64,000 nt of DNA from Fimbriimonadia bacterium (lineage in GTDB: Bacteria; Armatimonadota; Fimbriimonadia; Fimbriimonadales; GBS-DC). Position 1 is the stretch's first letter; the number at the start of each line of letters is the position of its first letter. The stretch lies in NCBI GenBank assembly GCA_026129765.1, contig JAHCHP010000009.1, positions 62,001 to 126,000 of the forward strand, given 5' to 3'. Shown here in pieces: positions 34,490 to 42,620 of the stretch. A program made the translations under genes and the position numbers. The notes under the pieces were generated by a model. It searched no databases, was not told the origin of the DNA, and worked only from the letters and a program-made list of their open reading frames with translations.

Positions 34490-35278
34490 TCAAACCAGTT
34501 CGCCGCGCAGCACCGTAACCGCCTGCCCGCTCAACAAAACCCGCTCGCCTGCCATAGTCATCCGAACCAAACCGCCTCTTTGCGAAGCCTGATACCCTGT
34601 TAGACTGGTTTTGCCCAACTGTTTGCTCCAAAAAGGCGCAAGGCAGCAATGGGCGGAACCTGTGACGGGGTCTTCCGGCACGCCCGCGGCAGGCGCAAAA
34701 AAACGGGATACAAAATCATACTGGTCGGAATCGGAACGCGCCGTTACGATCACGCCGCGAACCGGCAGTTCTGACAATTGCGCGATGTTGGGTTTCAGTT
34801 CGCGAACCTCCGCTTCTGTCTTCACTTGAACCAAATAGTCCATTTTGTTCACGCCCACAAAAACCGGCTCAGCGCGTAAAGCTGTCAGCAACAAATCGGG
34901 CGGCGCGGCAGGCTGCGCAAAAACCGCGGGAAAGTCCATCTCTATCCATGCGCCCCGTCTCACACAGGTCAGCGCGCCGCTCAAGGTTTGGAACACTGCA
35001 GGTTTCTCAAGCGTAAGCGCGCCCGTTTCCCAAAGAATATGCGCGCTGGCAAGCGTCGCGTGCCCGCACAACGACACTTCGACTTTAGGCGTAAACCAAC
35101 GCAAATGCCAACCGCTCGCTTCAGGATGAAGAAAGGCGGTTTCCGAAAGGTTCATCTCCATCGCGAATGCTTGCATCCAATCGTCGGTCTCAGGTTCTAT
35201 CAGCAGGCAGACCGCAGCGGGATTACCGCGAAACCGCTCATGCGCGAAAGCATCGACTTGATAGACCGGGACACGCAT
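34490..35278 (-). CDS. PhzF family isomerase-like protein
   Basis: A 262-residue protein of the PhzF/diaminopimelate epimerase fold: VYQVDAFAHERFRGNPAAVC, with the conserved acid residue in the LSETAFLHPE segment, LRWFTPKVEVSLCGHATLAS, and a C-terminal EDPVTGSAHCCLAPFW. Most members are of unknown substrate; only PhzF itself makes phenazines, and no phenazine genes are present. It shares one base with the stop codon of the fucosidase gene upstream (TAATG), so the two are translationally coupled. Confidence 0.9.
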   Translation of the reverse strand: MRVPVYQVDAFAHERFRGNPAAVCLLIEPETDDWMQAFAMEMNLSETAFLHPEASGWHLRWFTPKVEVSLCGHATLASAHILWETGALTLEKPAVFQTLSGALTCVRRGAWIEMDFPAVFAQPAAPPDLLLTALRAEPVFVGVNKMDYLVQVKTEAEVRELKPNIAQLSELPVRGVIVTARSDSDQYDFVSRFFAPAAGVPEDPVTGSAHCCLAPFWSKQLGKTSLTGYQASQRGGLVRMTMAGERVLLSGQAVTVLRGELV

Positions 35279-36966
35279 TATCTCTGCTCCGGTTTCAGAA
35301 GCACAGAACGCAGGTTCATCGCGGCATATTTTGGCATTTCCGCGATTCGGACCGAAATCACCGACCGACCTTCAGGCAGCAATATCACCTCTGATACCAA
35401 TTCTCTGAACTCAGTCCAAGACCCGGTAGAGGCGATTTGGCCGCGAACGCGCGCGCCCTTTTCCACCCCCACATGAAACACCGCGCCATCATTATCCGGC
35501 GGGCAGGCATAAGTCAGAATCACCCGGTAGGGTCCCGGACGACCGTTTTCCACCGTCCAAGTCACATAGTCACTCTTGTCGGTCCAGAATCCGATATTAT
35601 CTTTTCCGTTGCCCGTTTCATACTGCGCATGTTTACCTACGATTTCGGCATCGGCTGCTTTCAGAAGAAACGCGCCTGAGGAATCGGCTCGAATGAGGTT
35701 CGGTATCGAGATCACTTCGGGCTTACCCGCCAAAGTGAGGCGAATCGTGGTGGAGATCGGGTCTAATCGCGCGGGACGCTGCAACCGAAGCGCTGCCCCT
35801 TCCCCTTTCCCGGTCTGTGTAAAAGATAATTTCTCGCTGTCTGTCAGAGAACGCGCTTCGCGAACGCGGGTTTGCAGCCCTTCCAAATGCAGATATCCTG
35901 CGCCCCAATCGAACACGTGCAGGTAAATCGCGCTGCCTTTCACCGAGCATCGTCCTTCAAAGGATAGTTTTCGGAAAGGACTTTTTGTCGTTCCATAAAT
36001 CGCTTCGCTATTGCGCTTCATCCATTCGCCGATCTCTCTGAGCCGGTCGATACTGGGTTGCGGAAACTCGCCTTCCGCGGTGGGTCCGATGTTCAGCAGA
36101 AAATTACCGCCCTTGTGCGCTATATCGATCAGTTTGCGTATCAAATCTGTCGTCGATTTCCAGTTGTGATCTTCTTTCGCAAAGCCCCATGTGTCGTTCA
36201 TGGTCATGCAGGTCTCCCACAATCTGCCTTCTGGCAGCGCGTTGGCGGGAATATACTGCTCGGGGGTCGAGTGGTCTTCGGGCAGTTGAATCCGGTCATT
36301 GATGATAATTTTCGGCTGAATAGATCGGATCATCCCCACCACTTCTTCAGAGCGCAGCGACTTGGCGTCATGCTCCCAGCCCCCATCAAACCAGATCACC
36401 CCGATCTCGCCGTAGTTGGTCAGCAACTCGCGGAGTTGTGCCTTCATATAATCGATAAAACGGTTTAAGTCCGCGTTGCCTGCGGGTCGCGTATCCTTTT
36501 CCCATGGGCGGCGAGGCAAGTAGTCAGGATGATGCCAATCCATAATAGAGTGATAGAAACAGAGCTTGATTCCTTGCCGCTTACATTCTGCCGCCAACTC
36601 TTTCAAGGGGTCTTTTTTGTAGGGCGTTGCCTTCGTGATACAGTAATCGGTCATGCGCGTGTCAAACATGCAAAATCCATCATGATGTTTGGAGGTGATC
36701 ACGATATACTTCATGCCTGCCTCCTTTGCCATCCGCACCCAATCGCGCGCGTTGAACTTCACCGGGTTAAACTGCGCCGCGAATTTTTCATACTCCGATA
36801 CCTGCATCTGTTTGTTGGACTGATACCACTCAGAGATGACCTTGTCGCCTTTCAAGTTCGTGTTGTCAGCAGGAACCGCATACAATCCCCAATGAATGAA
36901 CATTCCAAACTTCGCCTCGCGCCACCATGCGGTCCGTCGCTCAAACTGCTGCTTTGTTTCTTTCAT
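35278..36966 (-). CDS. Alpha-L-fucosidase (GH29)
   Basis: A 562-residue GH29 enzyme without an obvious signal peptide. WWREAKFGMFIHWGLYAVPA, the MKYIVITSKHHDGFCMFDT segment and the nucleophile region VIWFDGGWEH near residue 205 are family hallmarks. After the barrel (to about 345) comes a beta domain, then a C-terminal jelly-roll-like domain (about 430-560) that may bind sugar. It removes fucose from glycans. AGGAGAGG precedes the ATG. Cytoplasmic location would imply imported oligosaccharides; export by a non-classical route is not excluded. Confidence 0.92.
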   Translation of the reverse strand: MKETKQQFERRTAWWREAKFGMFIHWGLYAVPADNTNLKGDKVISEWYQSNKQMQVSEYEKFAAQFNPVKFNARDWVRMAKEAGMKYIVITSKHHDGFCMFDTRMTDYCITKATPYKKDPLKELAAECKRQGIKLCFYHSIMDWHHPDYLPRRPWEKDTRPAGNADLNRFIDYMKAQLRELLTNYGEIGVIWFDGGWEHDAKSLRSEEVVGMIRSIQPKIIINDRIQLPEDHSTPEQYIPANALPEGRLWETCMTMNDTWGFAKEDHNWKSTTDLIRKLIDIAHKGGNFLLNIGPTAEGEFPQPSIDRLREIGEWMKRNSEAIYGTTKSPFRKLSFEGRCSVKGSAIYLHVFDWGAGYLHLEGLQTRVREARSLTDSEKLSFTQTGKGEGAALRLQRPARLDPISTTIRLTLAGKPEVISIPNLIRADSSGAFLLKAADAEIVGKHAQYETGNGKDNIGFWTDKSDYVTWTVENGRPGPYRVILTYACPPDNDGAVFHVGVEKGARVRGQIASTGSWTEFRELVSEVILLPEGRSVISVRIAEMPKYAAMNLRSVLLKPEQR

Positions 36967-37014
36967 GATCCCTCTCCTATGTTGACTGCTTATTCTTCTT
37001 GCTCTTTACCTTTC

Positions 37015-37623
37015 TCAACTGCCGCGCATAGCTCCCGGTATTTGTTCCTGACATATAGGGTACAAACGCTCTGCAAACGATTGATCTAACGATAATAGTT
37101 TTATCAACTCCTGAACATCCGCTAAAACTTTAAGACGGTCTGGGGCAGTCAAGCCAGAAGCGATTTTCAACTCGATCAACTTATCCAAAGTAACGGTTCG
37201 TACACCCTCTATCTCCACAAAATGTTCCTGTGGGGACGGAAACTGGACAGGTTTGGGTTTGCCATCGCCCGGAAACTCACCCTCGGTGATAAACTTGATA
37301 GGCACATTGTCTTGAGTCGCGCGAAACGACTTGGTTGCTCCCGAAACAGCCGGGCGATACCCCAACCCCACCAATTCTTTCTGAAACTGCTCTAATCCCT
37401 CCTTGGACAGTAGCACATCAATATCTTCAGTAAAACGCCGATAGCCGTGTTGATTCAGCGCAATCGCGCCGACAATGCAGTAAGCGATACCACATTTGTC
37501 CAAGTCATTTGCCAACCGGCGCAGCGCTTGATTCAGCATGCCTTTTCCTCGAAAAAACTTGAGCCCTTCTTCATAGGTCTTTACAGACGAGGCGAGAACC
37601 TCTTGAAAATCCAATATGGGCAT
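37015..37623 (-). CDS. Nucleotidyltransferase-fold protein
   Basis: A 202-residue protein with the minimal nucleotidyltransferase layout: IAYCIVGAIALNQHGYRRFT followed by EDIDVLLSKE, carrying the paired Asp metal ligands, and a later VEIEGVRTVTLDKLIELKIA helix. It resembles the AbiEii-type or HI0074-type enzymes sometimes found as toxins, but no partner antitoxin is adjacent. The ATG at 37623 follows GAGGGGTGG and is preferred over an upstream GTG. Function is otherwise open. Confidence 0.75.
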   Translation of the reverse strand: MPILDFQEVLASSVKTYEEGLKFFRGKGMLNQALRRLANDLDKCGIAYCIVGAIALNQHGYRRFTEDIDVLLSKEGLEQFQKELVGLGYRPAVSGATKSFRATQDNVPIKFITEGEFPGDGKPKPVQFPSPQEHFVEIEGVRTVTLDKLIELKIASGLTAPDRLKVLADVQELIKLLSLDQSFAERLYPICQEQIPGAMRGS

Positions 37624-37668
37624 TCTTCCACCCCTCACACTGTCCAGATTATACCTGCGCAGGCGGAT

Positions 37669-39309
37669 TTATCGCTTCAACTGCTCCCGAACCGCGTCCC
37701 AGCGCGCTTGCATACCGGGTTCAACGATGAACGGCTCCCAACCCAATTGCAAGTAGACCGCCAACGCAGGCAAACGCCAATCATCGGTCAGCAAATAGAT
37801 TCGCTGATAGCCACGCTGAATCAGCAAACGCGTCACCGCTGCGGTGACTGCCCTGCCCAATCCACGCCCCGCATGGTCGGGATCAGCTATCACCCAATCC
37901 AAGACGCCGGCATTGGGATGGCGAGAATGAGGCGAATGGTTCGCCATCGCGCTGGCGACGATTTTGCGTTCGGGCAGATATTCCACCGCAAAGAAACCGC
38001 CTGGCAGCGCATGACTTATCGCGCGCTGCGCCTGCTCCCGATCCCATCCTCCAAATCCCGCCTTTTCGCGCAAGACAAGATAATCATCCAAATCGCTTTC
38101 TGCTATTTGGCGTAAGTGATACTCTTTGGGCAGTGTCGGCTCGGACAGCGAGTGAAACTTTTCTGGCGGATAAATCATCTGAAGTTGGGGATGCGACGGT
38201 TCATTCCGTTCCCAATCTCTCGAATCGGGAACGGGCAACCATCGCCCGCCCTGCGCCGCTGACTGCTGACTCACCAAACCGGGCAAGGTCATATCCATCG
38301 CGAAATGAATATCTACATCGGGCTTTTTGCCCGACAAGACCGCAGCCACAAAACGGGACAACGAGAAGTAATCGCTCCCCTCATGCCCCACATTGTGTGC
38401 CTTACGAGAACCGCGTTTCCACCAATCCGGGTAATATTCCGTATCCCGAAATGGTCTCCATTCCATGCGTCCATGGGACTGCGCTTTTATCCAGAGTTTT
38501 TCTCTCTCATTCGGAGAGCGCGACGATTCATACGCGCCCTCAGTGCCTTGAATCAGATAGTTGGTCAGCGCATGTGGACGCTCCGATACCAAGTCCAAGC
38601 GCAGCTTGATCAAACCGCCTGAACGGGTCTTGCAGAGCGTCACACTGTTCACATTTTCATAGGGTTCACCCCGCGGATCCAAATAATGCTGCCCATTCGC
38701 CACACAACAAACTTCTGTCACACGGTCGTTTCCCATCCACAGAAGCAAAGGTCCCAGGCTGTGGGTGGGGTAGGTGTTGCCAGGAATCCCCACTTGCCAC
38801 CGTCGCCGCCACGGCGTCTTCTCCACTAACTCTTTCAGCTCATGCAAGTATTCGGCTTCCGCATAATAAATTTTACCGAACAGCCCCTTCTGCGCGTAGT
38901 TCCACACAACCATGTTTTCAGGCAGGTAGAGATAGTTCTCTGCCATCCCATAGACCCCCGAAGAGCGGCTCGCAGCCAAAACCAACGCGCGGCACTCCTC
39001 GATATCAACTCCGGCAGGCACTTCGCTCAAAACGTGCAGCCCTCTTTCCAAAGCCATACGCGCCTGCTCTGAATGTAAATGCTGGGGCGTGCCTATTAGA
39101 ACCGCGTCGATATCGGCTCGTTCCAACATCTGTTCATAGTTGGTATATTGCTCGCTCGCGCCCATCCGTGCAGCGGCTTCTGGCAACGCTTCTTTATTCA
39201 GGTCGCACACCGCCTCAACAACCGCTTTTCGTTTGATAATCTCAAACGCCGGTTGGTAGTTGCCCCCGCGCCCGCATGCCCCCACAACGCCAAATCGAAG
39301 CTTTTGCAT
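37669..39309 (-). CDS. Gfo/Idh/MocA oxidoreductase fused to a GNAT acetyltransferase
   Basis: A 546-residue two-domain protein. Residues about 1-390 are a Gfo/Idh/MocA oxidoreductase (FGVVGACGRGGNYQPAFEII; second domain with GLFGKIYYAEAEYLHELKEL). The catalytic EKP motif is replaced by SEVPAG. Residues about 395-546 are a GNAT domain (YHLRQIAESDLDDYLVLREK, acetyl-CoA loop DPDHAGRGLGRAVTAAVTRL, YLQLGWEPF). The two are in one uninterrupted frame. The ATG at 39309 gives the family N-terminus. A sugar-modifying bifunctional enzyme is plausible. Confidence 0.85.
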   Translation of the reverse strand: MQKLRFGVVGACGRGGNYQPAFEIIKRKAVVEAVCDLNKEALPEAAARMGASEQYTNYEQMLERADIDAVLIGTPQHLHSEQARMALERGLHVLSEVPAGVDIEECRALVLAASRSSGVYGMAENYLYLPENMVVWNYAQKGLFGKIYYAEAEYLHELKELVEKTPWRRRWQVGIPGNTYPTHSLGPLLLWMGNDRVTEVCCVANGQHYLDPRGEPYENVNSVTLCKTRSGGLIKLRLDLVSERPHALTNYLIQGTEGAYESSRSPNEREKLWIKAQSHGRMEWRPFRDTEYYPDWWKRGSRKAHNVGHEGSDYFSLSRFVAAVLSGKKPDVDIHFAMDMTLPGLVSQQSAAQGGRWLPVPDSRDWERNEPSHPQLQMIYPPEKFHSLSEPTLPKEYHLRQIAESDLDDYLVLREKAGFGGWDREQAQRAISHALPGGFFAVEYLPERKIVASAMANHSPHSRHPNAGVLDWVIADPDHAGRGLGRAVTAAVTRLLIQRGYQRIYLLTDDWRLPALAVYLQLGWEPFIVEPGMQARWDAVREQLKR

Positions 39310-39416
39310 AGTGTCGATTCTTTCTTGTGGATTGCATGAATCCTGCCAAAGAGGTGGGCGCGACAAGTCATTTTGAGAGAACAAAAGGTAAAATCGCCAG
39401 ATTTTATCTTTCCCCC

Positions 39417-39471
39417 TTGACAAACCGCCAAATCATGTGGTATATTTAGTCTACTGATTTAGTAGACTAAA
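39417..39471 (+). promoter_or_regulatory. Strong promoter and operator of the Rrf2 gene
   Basis: TTGACA (39417-39422), an 18-bp spacer and TATATT (39441-39446) form a near-consensus promoter. Overlapping the -10 and start site is a perfect inverted repeat TTTAGTCTAC-N7-GTAGACTAAA (39445-39454 and 39462-39471), 13 bp before the Rrf2 ATG. Its position suggests autorepression by the Rrf2 protein. Confidence 0.8.
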
Positions 39472-39483
39472 TAGGGAATTCGC

Positions 39484-39975
39484 ATGTTATCAAGTCGCGC
39501 AAAGTACGCAACCCGGGCTTTATTGGATATGACCCTTCATTATGAAGAAGGACCTGTGCAGATCCAAGACATCGCTCACAGGCAGAATATCCCAGTAAAA
39601 TATCTGGAACAAATTCTTCTGCTGCTGAAGGTGGCGGGTTTTGTCATGAGCCGCAAAGGTCCCGGGGGAGGCTACCATCTCTCGCGCTCACCTGACGACA
39701 TCACTTTAGGCGCGGTGGTAAGAGCCATGGATGGTCCTCTTGCCCCCATGAGTTGTGTCAGCATCTCTGGCTATAGTGAATGTGGCTGCCCTCATCCAGA
39801 CACTTGTGGATTGCGATTAGCTTGGAAAGAGGCGCGCAATGCTATTGCCGATGTTTTAGATGGCACGACCTTCACCATGATCCGGGATAACCAGCATCAA
39901 CTACAAGACTTGCTTCGGCAAGATCCCATGATTGCAACGATCATGGATGACGAAAACTCCTCCACAAAAAACTAA
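39484..39975 (+). CDS. Rrf2 family transcriptional regulator
   Basis: A 163-residue winged-helix repressor. MLSSRAKYATRALLDM is the family opening, IPVKYLEQILLLLKVAGFV the recognition-helix region, and SRKGPGGGYHLSR the wing. Cys91, Cys100, Cys102 and Cys108 (C-x8-C-x-C-x5-C) sit where IscR/NsrR-type members bind an iron-sulfur cluster, but the spacing differs and a CymR-like thiol or metabolite role is possible. It begins the transport operon (14 bp to the next gene) and has a perfect operator-like palindrome over its own promoter. Likely a sulfur- or redox-responsive repressor. Confidence 0.9.
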   Translation: MLSSRAKYATRALLDMTLHYEEGPVQIQDIAHRQNIPVKYLEQILLLLKVAGFVMSRKGPGGGYHLSRSPDDITLGAVVRAMDGPLAPMSCVSISGYSECGCPHPDTCGLRLAWKEARNAIADVLDGTTFTMIRDNQHQLQDLLRQDPMIATIMDDENSSTKN

Positions 39976-39988
39976 ACAGGAAAACCCC

Positions 39989-41044
39989 ATGAAAACTCAT
40001 CTCAGATTCAAAGTAACCTTTGTTGCGCTTTTTGGCGCATTCAGTCTTCCATTCGTTTTGACGGCATGTCAAACAAACGCTGACTCTTCTGGAGCGGCAG
40101 GCGCGCAGAAGAAAGTAACGGTTCGTTTGGCTTATTTCCCCAATGTCACCCATGCTCCCGCGTTGGTGGGAACATCCAAGAAGTTGTTTGAGGAGGCTTT
40201 GGGTGATAAAGGCGAGTTGAAAACTTTTGTTGTTAATGCCGGACCCGAAGCGATGAACGCGCTCTTAGCAGGCGAAATCGATATGTCTTATGTCGGTCCC
40301 AGTCCCGCCATTAATACCTACATCAAATCTGAAGGCAGCGCGCTCCGGGTTTTGGCGGGCGCATGCAGCGGTGGCGCTGGATTAGTGGCGCGGCAGGGCG
40401 TGGCAATTAACTCGATCAAAGACTTAAGCGGGAAACGAGTAGCAATCCCCCAGTTAGGTAATACACAAGATGTCTCTTGCCGTTCGTTTACGATGAAAGA
40501 GGGCTTAAAACCACGCGAGAAAGGCGGCACCGTTGAAATTCTACCCATCAAAAATCCAGACATTCTTGCGCTCTTTGTAAAGAAAGAGTTGGATGCCGCG
40601 TGGGTTCCCGAACCTTGGATGAGCCGCTTGGAAGAAGAAGCGGGCGCAAAAGTCGTGGTCGATGAACGCGATCTTTGGCAGAATAGGCAATTTATCACGA
40701 CTGTTGTGGTTGTTCGTAAAGCCTTTTTGGAAGAGCATCCCGAGATTGTGGAAGCAATGCTGGGGGCGCACGTAAAATCGGTGGAATGGCTCAATGCCAA
40801 TGCCGTTGAAGCGCAGACCCTCGTGAATGAGGAAATCAAACGACTGACAGGCAAAGCGCTGTCTGAGAAAGTGCTTCAAAGCTCTTGGGGACGTATGGAG
40901 TTCCTAACTGACCCATTGAAATCAAGTATAGAGGCGTTTGTACAGGCAGCCATCGATGCAGGCTATATTGAAATTAAAGACTCCGATGTCTCTAATATGT
41001 TCGATCCTCAGCCTCTAAAAAATGCCCTGCAAAAGTCCAAGTAA
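39989..41044 (+). CDS. ABC transporter substrate-binding lipoprotein (sulfonate/nitrate/taurine type)
   Basis: A 351-residue lipoprotein (lipobox LTAC at about 26-29) of the SsuA/TauA/NMT1 periplasmic-binding family: VRLAYFPNVTHAPALVG, then LLAGEIDMSYVGPSPAINTY and GKRVAIPQLGNTQDVSCRS. It captures an anionic substrate and delivers it to the ATP-binding and permease proteins encoded next. The ATG at 39989 follows CAGGAAAA and lies 13 bp after the Rrf2 stop. Context with a cysteine-rich Rrf2 regulator favours a sulfur source such as alkanesulfonates, but this is inferred. Confidence 0.9.
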   Translation: MKTHLRFKVTFVALFGAFSLPFVLTACQTNADSSGAAGAQKKVTVRLAYFPNVTHAPALVGTSKKLFEEALGDKGELKTFVVNAGPEAMNALLAGEIDMSYVGPSPAINTYIKSEGSALRVLAGACSGGAGLVARQGVAINSIKDLSGKRVAIPQLGNTQDVSCRSFTMKEGLKPREKGGTVEILPIKNPDILALFVKKELDAAWVPEPWMSRLEEEAGAKVVVDERDLWQNRQFITTVVVVRKAFLEEHPEIVEAMLGAHVKSVEWLNANAVEAQTLVNEEIKRLTGKALSEKVLQSSWGRMEFLTDPLKSSIEAFVQAAIDAGYIEIKDSDVSNMFDPQPLKNALQKSK

Positions 41045-41070
41045 ACGCTTTTTACCTGTGGAGAAACGAC

Positions 41071-41850
41071 ATGTCAAAATTATCGATTCAAGGAATCAGT
41101 AAGCGATTTGATGGCACGCGGGGCGAGGTCTGGGCATTGAAGGATGTCTCTCTGGAAATTCACAAAGGCGAGTTCTTAGTTATTGTGGGTCCCTCTGGCT
41201 GTGGTAAATCGACCTTGCTGAATATCGTAGCCGGATTAGAAAAACCGACCGAAGGAACCGTATTGGCAGATAACAAAAAAGTGAAGAAGCCCGGTCCTGA
41301 CCGCAGTGTTGTGTTCCAAGACGGCGCGCTCTTCCCCTGGTTGAGCGTGCAAAAGAACGTCGAGTTCGGGCTTAGAAGAATCGGGCTGGCTCCCAAAGAA
41401 CGAACCGAACGCGCGGCACATTATTTGGGAATGGTGCAACTAACCCAGTTCAAAGACAATTACATCCATGAACTTTCGGGTGGAATGCGCCAGAGGGTCG
41501 CCATTGCGCGCGCGCTGGCTGTGGAACCACAAGTATTGCTGATGGATGAGCCTTTCTCTGCCTTGGACGCAATGACTTGGGAATCCTTGTGTGAAGACCT
41601 ACAGCAGATTTGGCAGCGAATCAACACCACCATTATGTTTGTCACCCACAACGTCAGGGAGGCAATCTGTTTGGGTGACCGTGTCATTGTATTGTCGGCG
41701 AGACCAGGGAGAATTCACGCAGAGTTTAACATCGAGATTCCACGTCCCCGTCATATTGATGATGGAGATGTCGCGCGATTGGCTCAACAAATCTCACGCG
41801 CGATCAAAGGTGAACATGGACACCACCCGGAGGAACTGCTCTATGGATAA
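41071..41850 (+). CDS. ABC transporter ATP-binding protein (SsuB/TauB type)
   Basis: A 259-residue ATPase with Walker A GPSGCGKST (residues about 37-45), Q-loop FQDGALFPW, signature LSGGMRQR, Walker B VLLMDEPFSALD and H-loop MFVTHNVREA. The FQDxALFPW variant is typical of nitrate/sulfonate/taurine importers. It energises uptake by the permease encoded next, whose ATG lies 8 bp inside this gene's end. Confidence 0.95.
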   Translation: MSKLSIQGISKRFDGTRGEVWALKDVSLEIHKGEFLVIVGPSGCGKSTLLNIVAGLEKPTEGTVLADNKKVKKPGPDRSVVFQDGALFPWLSVQKNVEFGLRRIGLAPKERTERAAHYLGMVQLTQFKDNYIHELSGGMRQRVAIARALAVEPQVLLMDEPFSALDAMTWESLCEDLQQIWQRINTTIMFVTHNVREAICLGDRVIVLSARPGRIHAEFNIEIPRPRHIDDGDVARLAQQISRAIKGEHGHHPEELLYG

Positions 41851-42604
41851 AAGTTGGGTAAGGCGAATCATTTTCGTGGTGGGACTCCTTCTCTTGTGGC
41901 AGCTGATCGCTATGAGCGGGCTTTGGAACAAAACGCTGTTCCCAGGTCCATTGCAAGTCATCCAAAGGTTGTCCGCTATGGTTTCGGACGGATCGATTTT
42001 TATTGCAACCCTGGTCAGTCTGAAACGGGTATTATTGGGCTATGGCATGGCATTAGCCGTTGGAATTCCTTTAGGGATTTTGATGGCGAGGCGAGATTGG
42101 CTTGAACAGACGTTGGGTATGATTGTCTCTGGTTTACAAGCGTTGCCCAGTATTTGCTGGTTGCCGCTGGCGTTGTTGTGGTTCGGCTTGAATGATACCG
42201 CGATTCTGTTCGTTGTCGTCATGGGGTCAATGGTCTCGATCATCGTCGCTGTGACGGACGGTGTAAAAAACATCCCGCCAACCTATGTCCGCGCCGCGCG
42301 CACCATGGGCACCTGGCGGCTGCCTCTCTATACCGAGGTTCTGTTGCCTGCATCCTTGCCTTCCATTTTGATTGGAGCAAAGCTGGGATGGGGATATGCT
42401 TGGCGCGCCCTGATGTCGGGTGAACTGCTGTTTGTCAGCCTCGGACTGGGACACACGCTCATGATGGGGCGCGAATTGGCAGATATGAGCCAAGTCATTG
42501 CTGTTATGCTGATCATCATGGCCATCGGTTTAACCGCAGACCGCGCCGTGTTTGGCACCATAGAGAACCGTTTCCGCCAACGTTGGGGATTGGCAAAAAC
42601 TTAA
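41843..42604 (+). CDS. ABC transporter permease (SsuC/TauC type)
   Basis: A 253-residue inner-membrane permease with six predicted transmembrane helices. The cytoplasmic coupling motif RAARTMGTWRLPLYTEVLLP (EAA-type) and GIPLGILMARRDWLEQTL are family-typical. The ATG at 41843 overlaps the ATPase gene by 8 bp and has GGAGGA 8 nt before it; a longer in-frame extension back to 41591 is only overlap with the ATPase gene. It completes the ABC importer. Confidence 0.93.
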   Translation: MDKSWVRRIIFVVGLLLLWQLIAMSGLWNKTLFPGPLQVIQRLSAMVSDGSIFIATLVSLKRVLLGYGMALAVGIPLGILMARRDWLEQTLGMIVSGLQALPSICWLPLALLWFGLNDTAILFVVVMGSMVSIIVAVTDGVKNIPPTYVRAARTMGTWRLPLYTEVLLPASLPSILIGAKLGWGYAWRALMSGELLFVSLGLGHTLMMGRELADMSQVIAVMLIIMAIGLTADRAVFGTIENRFRQRWGLAKT

Positions 42605-42620
42605 ATACAGAGGAAGTAAA

